Positions 62,893 through 64,000 of a stretch of DNA of 64,000 bases are shown piece after piece. A program made the translations under genes and the position numbers. The DNA is from Desulfosporosinus nitroreducens. Its GTDB lineage: Bacteria; Bacillota; Desulfitobacteriia; Desulfitobacteriales; Desulfitobacteriaceae. Numbering within the stretch: position 1 is the first letter of the stretch; every line of letters starts with the position of its first letter. The DNA is taken from positions 97,508 to 161,507 of the forward strand of contig NZ_JAMHFY010000012.1 of the NCBI RefSeq assembly GCF_023897015.1. The letters run 5' to 3'. A model generated the notes under the pieces. The model was not told the DNA's origin, did no database searches, and worked only from the letters and a program-made list of their open reading frames with translations.

Positions 62893-63528
62893 ATGCCAAA
62901 TTATTATGAAGATCTTTCTCAAAGCATCATTACTGGTCAACTTGACCGAGTAAAATCGCTCACTCAACAGGCTATCGGGGCTGGGAATAATCCTGTTGAA
63001 ATTATCAACCAAGGACTAATACCCGGTATGAGTGTCGTCGGAGCACGGTTTAAGGCTGGTCAAATGTATGTACCAGAAGTATTAATGTCAGCGCGCGCTA
63101 TGAATGCTGGAATGGATATCGTCAAGCCATTAATTTTAAGTGAAGATATCCCTTCCGCTGGTAAAGTGGTCCTTGGCACAGTAAAAGGAGACCTTCATGA
63201 TATCGGAAAAAACCTAGTCGGCATGATGTTAGAGAGTGCTGGATTTACAGTTATTAATGTTGGCGTAGATGCGGGTCCAGAAAAGTTCTTACAAGCAGTA
63301 AAAGAGCATCAGCCAGGTGTCATCGGCATGTCTGCCCTGCTTACGACAACCATGCTGGCTATGAAAGATACCATTGAACTCTTAAAAGAAGAGGGCCTGC
63401 GCGATAAAGTAAAAGTAATGATTGGTGGTGCCCCAATATCTCAGGACTTTGCCGATGAAATTGGTGCCGATGGGTTTGCCCCTGATGCAGGTTCTGCCGC
63501 GGATCTTTGTAAGAAACTTTTAGCCTAG
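62893..63528 (+). CDS. Methyltransferase-cognate corrinoid protein (MtbC/MttC-like)
   Basis: Carries the methyl group on a cobalamin cofactor between two methyltransferases. 211 residues. The N-terminal helical cap (~1-85) ends in KAGQMYVPEVLMSARAMNAG. The B12-binding domain has the cobalt-ligand motif GDLHDIGKNLVGMMLESAGF near 99-118 (D-x-H-x-x-G), then SALLTTTM and GGAPISQDFADEIGADGFAP. AGGGAGGTAG precedes the ATG. Downstream of a sigma-54 promoter and 32 nt before an MttB-family gene. Confidence 0.93.
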   Translation: MPNYYEDLSQSIITGQLDRVKSLTQQAIGAGNNPVEIINQGLIPGMSVVGARFKAGQMYVPEVLMSARAMNAGMDIVKPLILSEDIPSAGKVVLGTVKGDLHDIGKNLVGMMLESAGFTVINVGVDAGPEKFLQAVKEHQPGVIGMSALLTTTMLAMKDTIELLKEEGLRDKVKVMIGGAPISQDFADEIGADGFAPDAGSAADLCKKLLA

Positions 63529-63560
63529 TAAAATAAGTTTAAGGAAGGAGCGTGTGTGAT

Positions 63561-64000
63561 TTGTCAAGAAGCCAATACATTAGGGCCAACTATCAAGTTA
63601 ATGCAACACCACAATTAAAGATGTTAAGCGATGACCAATGTGAAAATGTCTTGAATGGTGCTCTCGAGGTGCTGGAGCGAACGGGTGCGGAGATACACAG
63701 TGAAGAGGCTTTAGAAGTTTTTAGAAAAGGGGGATGTTGGGTTGACGGCAACATGGTGCGTTTCCCGTCCCACCTGGTCGAGTGGGCAATTCGCAGTGCA
63801 CCTTCACGAATTGTTATTTCTAATCAAAAAGGTGAACGTACCATGTTCTTGGAAGGACAAAACGTTTATTATGGCCCGGGTCCCACGAATACTTACACCA
63901 TCGATCCTTTCACTGGAGAACGCCGCCGTGCTAAGAAGTCCGATACTGTAAGGGCGGCAAAAGTAATCGATGCTTTGCCTAATATATCCTTTGCCATGGA
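63561..64000 (+). CDS. MttB/trimethylamine methyltransferase family protein (3' partial)
   Basis: The first ~146 residues are visible. They begin SRSQYIRANYQVNATPQLKM, followed by NVLNGALEVLERTGAEIHSE, MVRFPSHLVEWAIRSAPSRI and YYGPGPTNTYTIDPFTGERR. This is the N-terminal part of the COG5598 methyltransferase family, which moves a methyl group from trimethylamine, glycine betaine or a similar quaternary amine to the corrinoid protein. Whether it contains pyrrolysine (true MttB) or not (MtgB-like) cannot be told, since the relevant position is outside the window. TTG start 10 nt after AAGGAAGGAG. Confidence 0.85.
   Translation, partial: MSRSQYIRANYQVNATPQLKMLSDDQCENVLNGALEVLERTGAEIHSEEALEVFRKGGCWVDGNMVRFPSHLVEWAIRSAPSRIVISNQKGERTMFLEGQNVYYGPGPTNTYTIDPFTGERRRAKKSDTVRAAKVIDALPNISFAM

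Noticed and set aside
1..64000. CRISPR array, tRNA, rRNA, prophage, transposase or integrase genes
   Set aside because: Looked for regularly spaced repeats, clover-leaf motifs and the usual catalytic motifs; none were seen. The short palindromes are not regularly spaced.

Overview
The window looks like the chromosome of an anaerobic, spore-forming low-GC Firmicute of the Desulfosporosinus/Desulfitobacterium type. That is an inference from gene content: a clostridial PurL with its glutaminase fused on, YcdB/SLH surface protein, YtxJ, DUF1540, a glgB-glgP-glgC-glgD-glgA cluster, a membrane HdrD-like Fe-S oxidoreductase, and a sigma-54-controlled corrinoid/MttB-type methyltransferase locus. No rRNA, tRNA, CRISPR array, phage module, transposase or integrase was seen.

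Layout. 1-7.1 kb: end of purL, a small unknown gene, dinB, and a secreted YcdB/SLH protein closed by a strong hairpin. 7.3-27 kb: an accessory region of short, mostly single-gene units. After a decayed DUF6506 gene and a DUF3102 gene on the minus strand, everything up to 26.9 kb is on the plus strand: an old yellow enzyme, HEAT-like protein, acylphosphatase, PhzF, TfoX-N, three GNAT acetyltransferases, SHOCT, a possible SUKH protein, DUF4180, EFR1 ferredoxin, LysE, Asp/Glu racemase, YbaK, DTW and several small membrane or lipoproteins. The gaps hold at least two families of short palindromic repeats, and three genes are broken. The texture recalls a gene-cassette array without an integrase, but a REP/MITE explanation is equally open.

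27-46.5 kb: AIM24 protein, a two-subunit molybdenum hydroxylase lacking the usual FAD subunit, a PatB-type C-S lyase, a DUF3102 fragment inside 17-bp inverted repeats, two NitT/TauT-type ABC importers on either side of a DMT exporter and a class A penicillin-binding protein, YtxJ, a monoacylglycerol-lipase-like hydrolase, the Fe-S/heme membrane oxidoreductase, PspC and a second DMT exporter.

46.7-58.6 kb: a tight glycogen operon (branching enzyme, phosphorylase, GlgC, GlgD, synthase) followed by a 1185-residue protein joining a GH13 alpha-glucan hydrolase to a GH77 4-alpha-glucanotransferase. The set covers synthesis, branching, phosphorolysis and recycling of glycogen.

58.6-64 kb: DUF502, a DUF1540 peptide on the minus strand, YkvA, then a sigma-54 activator, a well-formed -24/-12 promoter, a corrinoid protein and the start of an MttB-family methyltransferase that runs off the window. 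The last four form a self-consistent inducible methyl-transfer system.
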